This document shows, piece after piece, positions 28,658 through 38,414 of a DNA stretch of 64,000 nt. The translations under genes and the position numbers were made by a program. The notes under the pieces were generated by a model. That model was given only the letters and a program-made list of their open reading frames with translations. It was not told the DNA's origin and did no database searches. The first letter of the stretch is position 1, and each line of letters starts with the position of its first letter. The stretch is from an uncultured Clostridia bacterium (lineage in GTDB: Bacteria; Bacillota; Clostridia; UBA1381), in assembly GCA_947623955.1 (NCBI GenBank), contig CANQIP010000002.1:62001-126000 (forward strand), written 5' to 3'.

Positions 28658-29158
28658 TTACATCTCTGCGACCGCCTGCTTTATTTTCGCGTCCTTTGCC
28701 GCGACGCCGTCAGCCATTTTTGCCTTCGCAGCTTTGAGCGCGTCTTTTAAGTAGTCGTATTTGAGCGACAAAATCTGCGCCGCGAGTATCGCCGCGTTTG
28801 TGCCGTTGTCAAGACCGACGGTCGCCACGGGTATGCCCGGCGGCATCTGAACCGTCGCCAAAAGCGCGTCGAGACCTTCAAGCGTGGATTTTATCGGTAT
28901 GCCTATCACCGGCACAACGGTGTGCGCCGCGATCACGCCCGCGAGGTGCGCAGCCATTCCCGCCGCGCAGATGATTACCTCTATGCCGTTGTCCTCAGCC
29001 GACTTTGCGAAATCCGCAGCCTTGTCCGGCGTGCGGTGCGCGCTTATTACGTTTACGTCGATTTCAATGTCAAATTCCTTCAATTTCGATACGCAGCCCT
29101 TGAGCTTTTCAAAGTCCGAGTCCGAACCCATGATTAACGCCGCTTTTGGTTTTGTCAT
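28658..29158 (-). CDS. purE: 5-(carboxyamino)imidazole ribonucleotide mutase
   Basis: LIMGSDSDFEKLKGCVSKL...VISAHRTPDKAADF. Confidence 0.95.
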   Translation of the reverse strand: MTKPKAALIMGSDSDFEKLKGCVSKLKEFDIEIDVNVISAHRTPDKAADFAKSAEDNGIEVIICAAGMAAHLAGVIAAHTVVPVIGIPIKSTLEGLDALLATVQMPPGIPVATVGLDNGTNAAILAAQILSLKYDYLKDALKAAKAKMADGVAAKDAKIKQAVAEM

Positions 29159-29265
29159 ATGTCATTACCTCCGTTTTTTGTTATGTTTATAGTATCAAAA
29201 TTCCGCACGGTTGTCAATATAAAGCCGTGATTAGATGTATGGGGAATTGAAAATTTCGGGGCAAA

Positions 29266-29412
29266 AAATATGACCCCATCGGAATGGGGGTCATACGGTG
29301 GGACGTCGAGGGCGCTGTCCCCTACACTCGTAATTATAAAAACCATGCGTCGTAGGGGCTGGCGCCCTCGATAGCCCGTTTATGTAGGGGCGACTCTCGC
29401 GGTCGCCCGTAA
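29266..29412. repeat. REP/BIME-like palindromes upstream of purE
   Basis: GACCCCATCGGAATGGGGGTC; CGTAGGGGCTGGCGCCCTCGATAGCCCG; GTAGGGGCGACTCTCGCGGTCGCCCG (29384-29409). Confidence 0.8.
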
Positions 29413-29421
29413 AATGGATCA

Positions 29422-30816
29422 TCATTCAATAATCGCCGTTCTACTGTCGGCATCCCAATCTACGGTATAGCCGAGGTTTTCCGAGAGGAAACGGAGCGGC
29501 ACCATTGTTTTACCGTTTATGAGCCGTGCGGGGACGGTCATGGTCGCGGGTGCGCCATTAACTGCTGCGGTAGTATTGTCAATAGTAAACGTTATTGTTT
29601 TGTCGCCCTGCGAAATTGTCGCCGTCTGTGTTCCCTGCTCCCAATCAACCGTTGCGCCCATTTGCTCAAACAGGAAACGTATCGGCACAAGCGTGCTGCC
29701 GTCCTCTATTACCGGCGGCGTTTCAAAGCCCAAATATCTGCCACTAAATTTAATATATATTGGTGATGTGCCGCAAACATTTTCACATAATGCCCGTAAA
29801 CCATCTAAGCTATATTCAAATAAACGATATTGGGTTTGAAACAGTATTTTATCTTTCATACCAATACATTCATAAACCGACTCAATGACACTGTCGCTCG
29901 CGGACTCAGGGTGGACATCGCGTGAGGTTAAAAGATTCGGAAAATCAACATCCAGCCAATATATTCCGTCAAGAGAAATTTGGAATACTCTTTTAACTAT
30001 GTCAACCGCGTCCCAAGAAATGTATAAATCATTTACTGTTTTATAATATTTGGATTGTTTTTTCTCAAAAGTAACATCGACAATGTTATTTACATCTCCC
30101 TGCTGCGCAACACCTACAACCTTTTTAACATATCTCGTGTCGTCATCGGGCAGTTCTCCTTTCAGTATCAAGGAGCTTAGAGGCGCCTCCGACAGATTAC
30201 TGTCCTCATTCCACACTATTGCGTCATCGGATACATAAACTTTCTTGCCCGGCTCAAAATTATAAGGATTTTTATACAGGCTGTAATCCTTGGTCTCCGC
30301 ATAATATCTGCCGTCAGCATAACTTACGGCAGTAATCGGAGCGTCAAATTCCTGTTCCGAAATCAGTTCAAAATTCTCATTGAGAATGAGTAACGGACGG
30401 TTAAGCGTGGCGCCTTGTTGAGCTTCGCCGATTGATTCGCCGCTCTGTTCATGCAACCGATTGAAAACAATATATTTATCTCCCCAATAATTTATAGAAT
30501 ATGTGTAATTGGAAAGTTTATTGATTGCCTTCATTCCGCTTGTTTCGGAAATATCCTCCCAGTCAATCATATCATATGATTTCCTATAACGTGAATACCC
30601 GTCATATATATCTCTGTAAATATATTCTTTTCCGGTATACCAAAAATTGTTTATCGCGCCTGAGTGATAAGTCAATTTTAATCCGTTGTACTCGTAATAA
30701 TCTTGATCCCGATTTTCTTTACCGATAATATTATATTCCACGCCAAAAGCATCGGCATCTGTAATTAAGTTGGAACAGCATATCAATGCCATTATAAACA
30801 CAAGAAATTTTTTCAT
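29422..30816 (-). CDS. Secreted protein with C-terminal copper-amine-oxidase-N-like (stalk) domain
   Basis: Signal peptide MKKFLVFIMALICCSNLITDADA; LVPIRFLFEQMGATVDWEQGTQTATIS ... MVPLRFLSENLGYTVDWDADSRTAIIE. Confidence 0.85.
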   Translation of the reverse strand: MKKFLVFIMALICCSNLITDADAFGVEYNIIGKENRDQDYYEYNGLKLTYHSGAINNFWYTGKEYIYRDIYDGYSRYRKSYDMIDWEDISETSGMKAINKLSNYTYSINYWGDKYIVFNRLHEQSGESIGEAQQGATLNRPLLILNENFELISEQEFDAPITAVSYADGRYYAETKDYSLYKNPYNFEPGKKVYVSDDAIVWNEDSNLSEAPLSSLILKGELPDDDTRYVKKVVGVAQQGDVNNIVDVTFEKKQSKYYKTVNDLYISWDAVDIVKRVFQISLDGIYWLDVDFPNLLTSRDVHPESASDSVIESVYECIGMKDKILFQTQYRLFEYSLDGLRALCENVCGTSPIYIKFSGRYLGFETPPVIEDGSTLVPIRFLFEQMGATVDWEQGTQTATISQGDKTITFTIDNTTAAVNGAPATMTVPARLINGKTMVPLRFLSENLGYTVDWDADSRTAIIE

Positions 30817-30852
30817 GGCAACTCGCTCTTTCATTTCTTACTCCCCCAACCC

Positions 30853-32127
30853 TTACTCCGTGTGTTCGCGTGTTTTTTCAATCTTTTCGGAGCTTACGGG
30901 CGGGCCTTGATGCGGCGTAGGCTCCCAGCGAACCTTTTTGAATATCGCCAGTATTGAAATAGGTACGTAAGTAAACTGGAACAGCGGGAACGTGAACAGG
31001 TACTTCATCCGCTTTGCCGTACTTGTGTGTATTCTCTTCGACTCCGTAACAGCCGCGACAAGTCCCATTATAAACAGCATGGCGTACATTCGTCCGCACC
31101 ACTGTCCGACCGACCATATAGGCTCCCACCACGCCATCGCTCCGTTCACGATCTGAACCGAAAACGTTATCACATTCATTACCGCTATCGCGAGCGTTAT
31201 GACGTTTATCGGGAGAACGGTTATAAGCATGTCGTAGCACGTCCAGCCGTTTTTTGAAAATATACCCTTAAACAAATCGAGACCGTAATGGCAAAACACC
31301 TGCAAAAACCCGCGCGCCCATCTTAAACGCTGTTTCCACGACTGTCTGAACGTGCGCGGCTGCTCGTCGTACACAAACGCGTCGGGGCAAAACGCTATCC
31401 TCTCGCCCTCAATCGCCTTCGCGATCGAAAACTCTATATCCTCCGTAAGAAGATGATACTTCCATCCGCCCGACCTTTTAAGCACCTCGCCGCTTACGAG
31501 AAAGCCCGTGCCGTTTATGGCGCAGCCGCTGCCCAAAAGCATACGCGAATGGTTCACGTACTGCGACTCTCTTATGTACCACAGCGCGTAGCCCGACGTT
31601 ATCCAGTTCGTGCCGTAGTTTGTGGAGTTGCGGTAGCTTGTGACGATTCTGTGACCGTCGGAAAACGTGCGGTTCATAGCCGTTATGTAGCCGGTATCGA
31701 GTATGTTGTCCGCGTCAAACACGAAAAAGCCGTCGTAAAAATTATCGCCCTTTTCATTAAAAATCCTTGATATGGCGTAATCGAGAGCGTAGCCCTTGCC
31801 GACAAGTTCGAGATTTTCGCGCACAAAAACATTCGCCCCCGCCTCTTTGGCGCGGTCGGCTGTGTTGTCCGTGCAGTTATCGGCTATAACGTATATATCG
31901 ACAAGCTCGGCGGGGTAGTCCTGATGATGTATGGAGTTTACGAGATTTGCTATGACGTTTTCCTCGTTCCTCGCGGAAATCAGCACCGCGTATTTATGGA
32001 GCTTGCTTTCCTTGTGAGGCTTGTCTTTTTTTATAAACGGTACGCATATATAGAAAATCTGATATGAGTAAAATAACAGAAACATCGTACCCAAAATCAT
32101 ATTTATCATTCTGACTGCAGCCATCAT
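30853..32127 (-). CDS. Membrane glycosyltransferase, family 2
   Basis: VLISARNEENVIANLVNSI; FVFDADNILDTGYI; EDIEFSIA; QRLRWARGFLQVF; C-terminal TM segments. Confidence 0.9.
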   Translation of the reverse strand: MMAAVRMINMILGTMFLLFYSYQIFYICVPFIKKDKPHKESKLHKYAVLISARNEENVIANLVNSIHHQDYPAELVDIYVIADNCTDNTADRAKEAGANVFVRENLELVGKGYALDYAISRIFNEKGDNFYDGFFVFDADNILDTGYITAMNRTFSDGHRIVTSYRNSTNYGTNWITSGYALWYIRESQYVNHSRMLLGSGCAINGTGFLVSGEVLKRSGGWKYHLLTEDIEFSIAKAIEGERIAFCPDAFVYDEQPRTFRQSWKQRLRWARGFLQVFCHYGLDLFKGIFSKNGWTCYDMLITVLPINVITLAIAVMNVITFSVQIVNGAMAWWEPIWSVGQWCGRMYAMLFIMGLVAAVTESKRIHTSTAKRMKYLFTFPLFQFTYVPISILAIFKKVRWEPTPHQGPPVSSEKIEKTREHTE

Positions 32128-32281
32128 ATTCCCCTCTGTAATCCTTCCCCGAAACGCGTTCCGAACGCGCATAAATACGCGCCGCACGGAGCAAATTCGT
32201 TTGGGTAACAATTATTATACATAATATCACATATTGGGAATTAAGTCAATACGGCTTTTGATTTCGGAGACAGTGCGCGCC

Positions 32282-32440
32282 TTAAACGGAACGGCACAAA
32301 AGCACGCACAGAACCGCAAAAGCGGCGGCAAGAATGATGAAAAACGCCGTTAAAGTATTGCGCAGCCTTTTCTCCCTGCGCGCCGAACGGTAAAAAGCGG
32401 CTGCCATGTGCGCGCTGTTTTTGTCGAATTGTGTAATCAT
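32282..32440 (-). CDS. Putative single-TM small protein (52 aa)
   Basis: Read manually: MITQFDKNSAHMAAAFYRSARREKRLRNTLTAFFIILAAAFAVLCVLLCRSV; AAAGGA Shine-Dalgarno upstream. Confidence 0.5.
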   Translation of the reverse strand: MITQFDKNSAHMAAAFYRSARREKRLRNTLTAFFIILAAAFAVLCVLLCRSV

Positions 32441-32568
32441 TTGTCATTTATCCTTTCGTAAAAGTGTGCTTACAACATTATATGCGCGCATTTTCCCAAA
32501 TATTACCGCAAATTTTTGAAATAATACGCGTAAAAAATGAACAGTTTGTAAATATACGGAAAAAGGGT

Positions 32569-32596
32569 TTGAAATTTTCAGAAGTTGTGGTATAAT
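32569..32596 (+). promoter_or_regulatory. Predicted sigma-A promoter for ClpE-like gene
   Basis: TTGAAA-16-TATAAT. Confidence 0.6.
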
Positions 32597-32643
32597 CATC
32601 TCATATTGATAAACTGTGTTTATCTCACGGAAAGGGTACTCAA

Positions 32644-34965
32644 ATGAATTTATGTGTAAAATGCAATAAAAATCCGGCGGTGTTTTATATAACCAAGATG
32701 GACGGCAACAGTTCAAAGACCGAGGGTCTTTGTCTTTCGTGCGCGAGAGGTCTCGGTATAACGCCGCTTAACAATATGATAGACAAGTTCGCCGTTACGG
32801 ATGAGGAGCTTGACAATCTGAACAGTCAGATGTCGGAGTTCATGGAAAGTCTCGAAGATTTGGACGGCGAAGGCGGCGACCCGATGTCCATTATGGAGCA
32901 GTTCTCGTCCGGCGGCGACGACGAGGGCGGCGCGGCGACAACGCCTTTAAGCATGTTCAAGGACTTTTTCGACAACATGCCCTCCTCCGCCCCGAACGGC
33001 AAGTCAAGCGGCGCAAAGGAAAAGAAACAAAAGAAAAAGCAGAAGAAAACGCTGCTCGACACCTACGGCACAAATCTCACCGAGAAAGCCGCCGAGGGTA
33101 AGGTCGACAGAGTGGTGAACCGCCAGGCGGAAATCGAGCGCGTCATTCAGATTTTGAACCGACGCTCAAAAAATAACCCCGTACTTCTCGGCGAGCCGGG
33201 CGTGGGCAAGACGGCTGTCGCGGAGGGTCTGGCGTGCAGAATATTCGAGCATACCGTTCCGCCCAAGCTTTTCGGCTACCAGCTATACCTGCTCGACTTC
33301 ACGGCTCTCGTTGCGGGAACGCAGTTTAGAGGTCAGTTTGAGGCGCGTCTTAAAGGCGTACTGAACGAGGCAGCCGAGAGGGGCAACGTAATACTCGTAA
33401 TAGACGAGATCCACAACATCGTCGCGGCGGGCGACGCAGAGGGTGCGATGAGCGCGGCTAACATATTAAAGCCCGCCCTCGCCCGCGGTGAAATACAGGT
33501 GATAGGCGCGACGACGCTCACCGAGTACCGCAAGCATATAGAAAAGGACAGCGCGCTCGAACGCCGTTTCCAGCCTGTTATAATCGACGAGCCGTCTATA
33601 GCGGAAAGTATAGAGATCCTTTCGGGCATTAAGGACTACTACGAAAAGTACCACAAGGTAAAAATATCGGACGACACCATAGAGCAGGCGGTACGGCTGT
33701 CGGAGCGTTACATCACCGACCGTTTCCTGCCCGACAAGGCGATTGACGTTATAGACGAGGCAGGCTCGCGCGTGAACCTCAAAAACCGCGCGCTGTACGA
33801 TATGACGCTGCTTACGGGCAGACTTGACGTGCTTGACGCGGACATGGCTGTCGCGCAGGAGAACGGCGACTTTGAAAAGCTTGCCAATCTGCGCGTCGAG
33901 AAGATAAACGTCGAGAACGAAATCGCGAAAGCAGCCGCCGAGGCGGAAAAGGCGGAGATTACGTTTGACGACATCGCGGCGGTCATAGAGGGCTGGACGA
34001 AAATACCCGTTCACCGTCTCACGGAGAGCGAGTCGGAAAAACTCCTTAACCTCGAAAGCCGCATACACAAGCGCGTTATCGGTCAGGACGAGGCGGTCGG
34101 GGCGGTGTCGCGCGCAATAAGACGCGGCAGAGCCGACATTACGACGCGCAAGCGTCCCGTTTCGTTCATATTCGCGGGCCCCACGGGCGTGGGCAAGACA
34201 GAGCTTGTAAAGACGATAGCCGAGGTAATGTTCGACAACGAGGAGGCGCTCGTGCGTCTCGACATGTCGGAGTACATGGAAAAGCACTCGGTGTCAAAGC
34301 TTATAGGCTCGCCCCCGGGTTACGTCGGTTACGACGACGCGGGTCAGCTCACGGAGAAGATACGCAGAAAGCCGTACTCGGTAATACTGCTCGACGAGAT
34401 TGAAAAGGCGCACCCCGAGGTGTTCAACCTGTTCCTGCAAATTCTCGACGACGGACGTATCGCCGACAGTCACGGCAAAATAATCAATTTTGAAAACACG
34501 ATAATAATAATGACGACCAACGCCGGCACGGAATTTAAGACAGCCGAGGTCGGTTTCAATTCGAGCGACGAGGTTTCCATGGAGGACAACGTAAACAAGA
34601 GTCTCAAAAACTTCTTTAAGCCCGAATTTCTGAACCGTATCGATGAGGTCGTAACGTTCAAGCCGCTTACGAAGGAGGATTTGAGACAGATCATCGACCT
34701 GCTCTTAAAGGACATCGTGGAAAAACTCCGCGAAAAGGGCGCGGAATTTGTCATCACCGACGACGCGAAGGAGCTTATACTCGAAAAGGGCTACGACAAG
34801 AAGTACGGCGCGAGACCGCTTAAACGCGCCATTCAAAAGCTTTTGGAGGATAAGCTGTCAATGCTGTCGCTCACGGGCGGAATAACGGCGGGCTGCACGC
34901 TCACAGCCGACAGAGACGGCGATAAGATAAGCGTGACGGCACAGTCAAAACTGCTGACGCAGTAA
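32644..34965 (+). CDS. ATP-dependent Clp protease ATP-binding subunit, ClpE-like (N-terminal zinc finger)
   Basis: CVKCNKNPA...CLSCARG zinc finger; [15 protein letters not shown] and [19 protein letters not shown]+ domains. Confidence 0.9.
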   Translation: MNLCVKCNKNPAVFYITKMDGNSSKTEGLCLSCARGLGITPLNNMIDKFAVTDEELDNLNSQMSEFMESLEDLDGEGGDPMSIMEQFSSGGDDEGGAATTPLSMFKDFFDNMPSSAPNGKSSGAKEKKQKKKQKKTLLDTYGTNLTEKAAEGKVDRVVNRQAEIERVIQILNRRSKNNPVLLGEPGVGKTAVAEGLACRIFEHTVPPKLFGYQLYLLDFTALVAGTQFRGQFEARLKGVLNEAAERGNVILVIDEIHNIVAAGDAEGAMSAANILKPALARGEIQVIGATTLTEYRKHIEKDSALERRFQPVIIDEPSIAESIEILSGIKDYYEKYHKVKISDDTIEQAVRLSERYITDRFLPDKAIDVIDEAGSRVNLKNRALYDMTLLTGRLDVLDADMAVAQENGDFEKLANLRVEKINVENEIAKAAAEAEKAEITFDDIAAVIEGWTKIPVHRLTESESEKLLNLESRIHKRVIGQDEAVGAVSRAIRRGRADITTRKRPVSFIFAGPTGVGKTELVKTIAEVMFDNEEALVRLDMSEYMEKHSVSKLIGSPPGYVGYDDAGQLTEKIRRKPYSVILLDEIEKAHPEVFNLFLQILDDGRIADSHGKIINFENTIIIMTTNAGTEFKTAEVGFNSSDEVSMEDNVNKSLKNFFKPEFLNRIDEVVTFKPLTKEDLRQIIDLLLKDIVEKLREKGAEFVITDDAKELILEKGYDKKYGARPLKRAIQKLLEDKLSMLSLTGGITAGCTLTADRDGDKISVTAQSKLLTQ

Positions 34966-34981
34966 TTACGGGAGGAAAACA

Positions 34982-36169
34982 ATGCTTGAAGATATAATCG
35001 CTTTGGACAAAAAATATTATATGAACACCTTCGGCGACAGGCAGAAGGTGTGCTTTGAGCGCGGCGAGGGAATTAAGCTGTACGACACGGAGGGCAAGAC
35101 GTACTACGATTTCCTCGGCGGCATAGCCGTGAACGCGCTCGGTCACGGTCACAAGGACTTTATCGCCGCCCTGAAGGCGCAGCTCGACAAGGTTATACAC
35201 ACGTCGAGCCTTTACTACATAGAAAACCAGGCGTGTCTCGCCGAGAGACTTGTTAAAAACACGTGCGCCGAAAGAGTGTTTTTCGCGAACAGCGGCGCGG
35301 AAGCGAACGAGGGCGCGTTTAAGCTGGCGAAAATATACTACTACAAAAAGGGCGTTGACAAAACCGATATAATCACGCTCGACCACTCGTTCCACGGAAG
35401 AACGCTCGCTACGGTGGCGGCGACGGGTCAGCCGAAGTACCAAAAGCCGTACAAGCCGCTTACGCCGGGCTTTACGCAGGTCGAGCCGAATAATCTTGAC
35501 GCGGTAAAGGCAGCCGTGACGGACAAGACAGCCGCGATTATGATAGAGCTTATACAGGGCGAAAGCGGCGTTCACCCGATGGATAAGGAGTACGTGAAGG
35601 CGCTGCGCAAGCTGTGCGACGAAAACGACATACTGCTGATATTCGACGAGGTTCAGACGGGTATGGGCAGGACGGGTCACCTGTTCGCGCACGAGCTTTA
35701 CGGCGTCGAGCCCGACATATTCACGTCGGCGAAGGCTCTCGGCGGCGGTATACCGATTGGCGCGGTGTGCGCGTGCAAGAAGGTAAAGGACGCGTTCGAG
35801 CCGGGCGACCACGGCACGACTTTCGGCGGCAACCCGTTTGCGACGGCGGCGGGACTTGCCGTATTCGACATATTTGAAAAAGAAAAATTGGTTGACAACG
35901 CGAGAGAGGTCGGCGCGTACCTCAAGGACAAGCTTACCGCGCTCATGGAAAACTCGGACGGCAAAATCACCGACGTGCGCGGCGCAGGACTACTTATCGG
36001 CATACAGATTAAGGACGAGATCGCGAAGGACGTTTTTGCAAAACTGTTCGGCAAGGGCTTTCTTACGAGCCTTTGCGGCGGCAACACGATACGTATCGCT
36101 CCGCCGCTGATTTTGAAAAAGGACGAGGCGGATATGTTCGTGAACGCGCTCGCCGACGTTATCGCGTAA
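34982..36169 (+). CDS. argD: Acetylornithine/ornithine-type class III aminotransferase
   Basis: YDFLGGIAVNALGHGHKDFI; FDEVQTGMGRTGHLFAHE; TSAKALGGGIPIGAV. Confidence 0.88.
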   Translation: MLEDIIALDKKYYMNTFGDRQKVCFERGEGIKLYDTEGKTYYDFLGGIAVNALGHGHKDFIAALKAQLDKVIHTSSLYYIENQACLAERLVKNTCAERVFFANSGAEANEGAFKLAKIYYYKKGVDKTDIITLDHSFHGRTLATVAATGQPKYQKPYKPLTPGFTQVEPNNLDAVKAAVTDKTAAIMIELIQGESGVHPMDKEYVKALRKLCDENDILLIFDEVQTGMGRTGHLFAHELYGVEPDIFTSAKALGGGIPIGAVCACKKVKDAFEPGDHGTTFGGNPFATAAGLAVFDIFEKEKLVDNAREVGAYLKDKLTALMENSDGKITDVRGAGLLIGIQIKDEIAKDVFAKLFGKGFLTSLCGGNTIRIAPPLILKKDEADMFVNALADVIA

Positions 36170-36181
36170 GGAGTAAATGAT

Positions 36182-36517
36182 ATGTACGAGGTAAAGAAAC
36201 GCATAGAAATAAGCGCGGCGCATTATCTGACGCTTGACTACGAGTCGAAATGTCAGAACCTCCACGGTCACAACTGGATAATCGACGTGTACCTGCACAG
36301 CGACACGCTCGACAAAAACGGCATGATTATTGACTTTTCGCATATAAAAAAGCGCGTAAAGGACAGGTTCGACCACAAGGTCATAAACGAGGTCGTTGAC
36401 TTCAACCCCACAGCCGAGAACCTTGCAAAGCACATCTGCGACGAGCTCGCGCCGCACTGCTACAGGGTCGACGTATGGGAGAGCCGCGACAATATGGCGT
36501 CGTATATAAAGGATTGA
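36182..36517 (+). CDS. queD: 6-carboxytetrahydropterin synthase
   Basis: ISAAHYLTLDYESKCQNLHGHNWIIDV; six-pyruvoyl-THP-synthase-like. Confidence 0.9.
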   Translation: MYEVKKRIEISAAHYLTLDYESKCQNLHGHNWIIDVYLHSDTLDKNGMIIDFSHIKKRVKDRFDHKVINEVVDFNPTAENLAKHICDELAPHCYRVDVWESRDNMASYIKD

Positions 36518-36519
36518 AT

Positions 36520-37188
36520 ATGAAAGTAGTTGAAATTTTCGACTCGATAGAGGGCGAGGGCATACGCACCGGTCAGCCGGCGACGTTTATACGGCTCGCG
36601 GGCTGCAACCTGCGCTGCGCGTACTGCGACACGCTCTACGCGCTTTTCGGCGAGGACGAGCCGTGCCGGTACGAGGAAATGACGGTTGACGAGATAGCCG
36701 CGCGCGTAAACAAAAGCTATATGCGCGTAACGCTCACGGGCGGCGAGCCGCTTGTGCATAAGGACGTGAACGCGCTTATAAAAAAGCTCGCGGACATGGG
36801 CTGCGAGATAAATATCGAAACGAACGGCGCGGCTGACATCAGCAGCGTACCGAGGCACGATGGGTTGTTTTTCACGATTGACTATAAGCTGCCGTCAAGC
36901 GGCGTGAGCGATAAAATGCTTTGGTCAAACTTCACGCGTCTCACTCCGCGTGATGTTGTAAAGCTTGTGTGCGGCACGGACGAGGACGTGCGCGCGGCGG
37001 TTGACGTCGCGTCGCGGCTCAACGAAATGTACGACGAGCCGCCGCATATATTTGTCGGGGCGGTTTACGGCGAAATGGATTACAAAAAGCTTGTGAACGC
37101 GATACTTACCGAACCGCAGCTAAAGGACGCACGGTTTCAGATACAGCTCCACAAGGTTGTCTGGGACGCGGACGAAAGAGGGGTATAA
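36520..37188 (+). CDS. queE: 7-carboxy-7-deazaguanine synthase (radical SAM)
   Basis: FDSIEGEGIRTGQPATFIRLAGCNLRCAYCDTLYA; LTGGEPLVHKDV. Confidence 0.92.
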   Translation: MKVVEIFDSIEGEGIRTGQPATFIRLAGCNLRCAYCDTLYALFGEDEPCRYEEMTVDEIAARVNKSYMRVTLTGGEPLVHKDVNALIKKLADMGCEINIETNGAADISSVPRHDGLFFTIDYKLPSSGVSDKMLWSNFTRLTPRDVVKLVCGTDEDVRAAVDVASRLNEMYDEPPHIFVGAVYGEMDYKKLVNAILTEPQLKDARFQIQLHKVVWDADERGV

Positions 37189-37770
37189 ATGAAAAAGGAA
37201 ATTGACAGCGAAAAAATAAAAAAAGCGGCGCGTATGTTTATCGAGGCTGTCGGCGACGACCCGAACCGCGCCGACCTCGTTGAAACGCCCGACCGCGTGG
37301 CGCGTATGTGCAATGAGCTTTTTGAGGGTATGCGCTACACGAACGACGAGATCGCGGAAATGTTCGGAAAGTGCTTTGAGTACAGCAAGTCGAACGATTT
37401 GGTGATAGTTAAAGATATAGATATTTTCAGCTTTTGCGAGCATCATATCGCGCTCATGTACAATATGAAGTGCCACGTCGGATATATCCCGAAAGGCAAG
37501 GTTATAGGGCTTAGCAAAATCGCGCGTATATGCGATATGGCTGCAAAACGGCTCCAGCTGCAGGAGCGTATATGCGCCGACATAGCGGAGATCATACAGA
37601 AGGCGTGCGGCACGGAGGACGTTATCGTCGTCGTCGAGGGCGAGCACAGCTGCATGACCGCCCGCGGTATACGCGCCCGCGGCGCAAAAACCCGCACCGC
37701 CGCCATCCGCGGTATGTTCGACACCGACCACGAACTTAGAAAAGAATTCTACAGTCTTATAAAAGAATAA
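37189..37770 (+). CDS. folE: GTP cyclohydrolase I
   Basis: FSFCEHHIALMYNMKCHVGYIPKGKVIGLSKIARI; GEHSCMTARGIRARGA. Confidence 0.95.
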   Translation: MKKEIDSEKIKKAARMFIEAVGDDPNRADLVETPDRVARMCNELFEGMRYTNDEIAEMFGKCFEYSKSNDLVIVKDIDIFSFCEHHIALMYNMKCHVGYIPKGKVIGLSKIARICDMAAKRLQLQERICADIAEIIQKACGTEDVIVVVEGEHSCMTARGIRARGAKTRTAAIRGMFDTDHELRKEFYSLIKE

Positions 37771-37779
37771 TACTTTATA

Positions 37780-37808
37780 TTGACAAAATACTTTTAAAGA
37801 TATATAAT
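37780..37808 (+). promoter_or_regulatory. Predicted promoter of antisense (antitoxin) RNA
   Basis: TTGACA (37780-37785)-17-TATAAT (37803-37808). Confidence 0.75.
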
Positions 37809-37814
37809 ATAAAC

Positions 37815-37905
37815 AGAAAAAGGCAAGACCTCAAACGGTTATGCCACAGAGTTATTTAGAAAATAGCCCTTTTACTTGGCAGAGTGGGGGCTATTTTGCT
37901 TTTTC
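37815..37905 (+). ncRNA. Candidate antisense RNA antitoxin
   Basis: Starts just after consensus promoter and ends at hairpin AAAATAGCCC...GGGCTATTTTGCTTTTT; antisense to toxin 3' region. Confidence 0.6.
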
Positions 37906-37965
37906 AGCAAACGTTACAAGTATTGCAGTCACAAGAACTATTATTCTTATTATGTATTTCCTCAT
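37891..37965 (-). CDS. Candidate type I toxin peptide (24 aa, hydrophobic)
   Basis: MRKYIIRIIVLVTAILVTFAEKAK; SD GGAAAGGTGGTGG upstream. Confidence 0.65.
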   Translation of the reverse strand: MRKYIIRIIVLVTAILVTFAEKAK

Positions 37966-38101
37966 AACGACCACCACCTTTCCTGACGTGGAATGTTGGA
38001 ATAGGTGTGGCATAACCGCCCGGCTTTTACACTGTTTTCAGTCTTACCCTTTCCGCCTTGCATAAGCAAGGAAAAAGATGCCGGAATATACCGACAGAAG
38101 T

Positions 38102-38130
38102 ATTATATATCAAAGCTCTTATTTTTTCAA
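38102..38130 (-). promoter_or_regulatory. Predicted promoter of toxin mRNA
   Basis: Minus strand TTGAAA (38130-38125)-17-TATAAT (38107-38102). Confidence 0.7.
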
Positions 38131-38141
38131 CACACTTCAAC

Positions 38142-38175
38142 AAAAAACCGCTTAAACTCAATGTTCAAGCGGTTT
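38142..38175. terminator. Terminator after tRNA-Lys (bidirectional hairpin)
   Basis: AAAACCGCTTAAACTCAATGTTCAAGCGGTTTTT. Confidence 0.8.
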
Positions 38176-38176
38176 T

Positions 38177-38252
38177 TGGTACGCGATCAGGGGTTCGAAC
38201 CCTGGACACCCTGATTAAGAGTCAGGTGCTCTACCAACTGAGCTAATCACGC
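38177..38252 (-). tRNA. tRNA-Lys (anticodon CTT), CCA encoded
   Basis: Minus strand GCGTGATTAGCTCAGTTGGTAGAGCACCTGACTCTTAATCAGGGTGTCCAGGGTTCGAACCCCTGATCGCGTACCA; full cloverleaf. Confidence 0.95.
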
Positions 38253-38414
38253 ATATGACGTGCTGTTTCGGCAACGAATAGTATAATACCATACGAAAAT
38301 GAATTTGTCAACAGTTTTTCAAAAAAATTTTCAAAAAACTTGCCGCGGCGGGAATTGACAAAAACCGCGCTATTTGATATATTAGAGAGTAGCATAAACT
38401 ATGAGGTGATTGAC

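Noticed and set aside
29422-30816. Functional copper amine oxidase
   Set aside because: Only the small N-terminal-type stalk domain is present at the C-terminus; no catalytic oxidase domain.
32241-32447. 68-aa ORF MTNDYTIRQKQRAHGSRF...
   Set aside because: Overlapping frame 32282-32440 gives a more convincing RBS and TM protein.
34940-36182. preQ1 riboswitch upstream of queD
   Set aside because: Only 12 bp separate argD-like and queD genes; no preQ1-like pseudoknot motif visible.
37836-38018. Inverted repeat CGGTTATGCCACA as ends of an insertion element
   Set aside because: Fits better as intramolecular RNA pairing between the toxin leader and 3' UTR; no target duplication or transposase.
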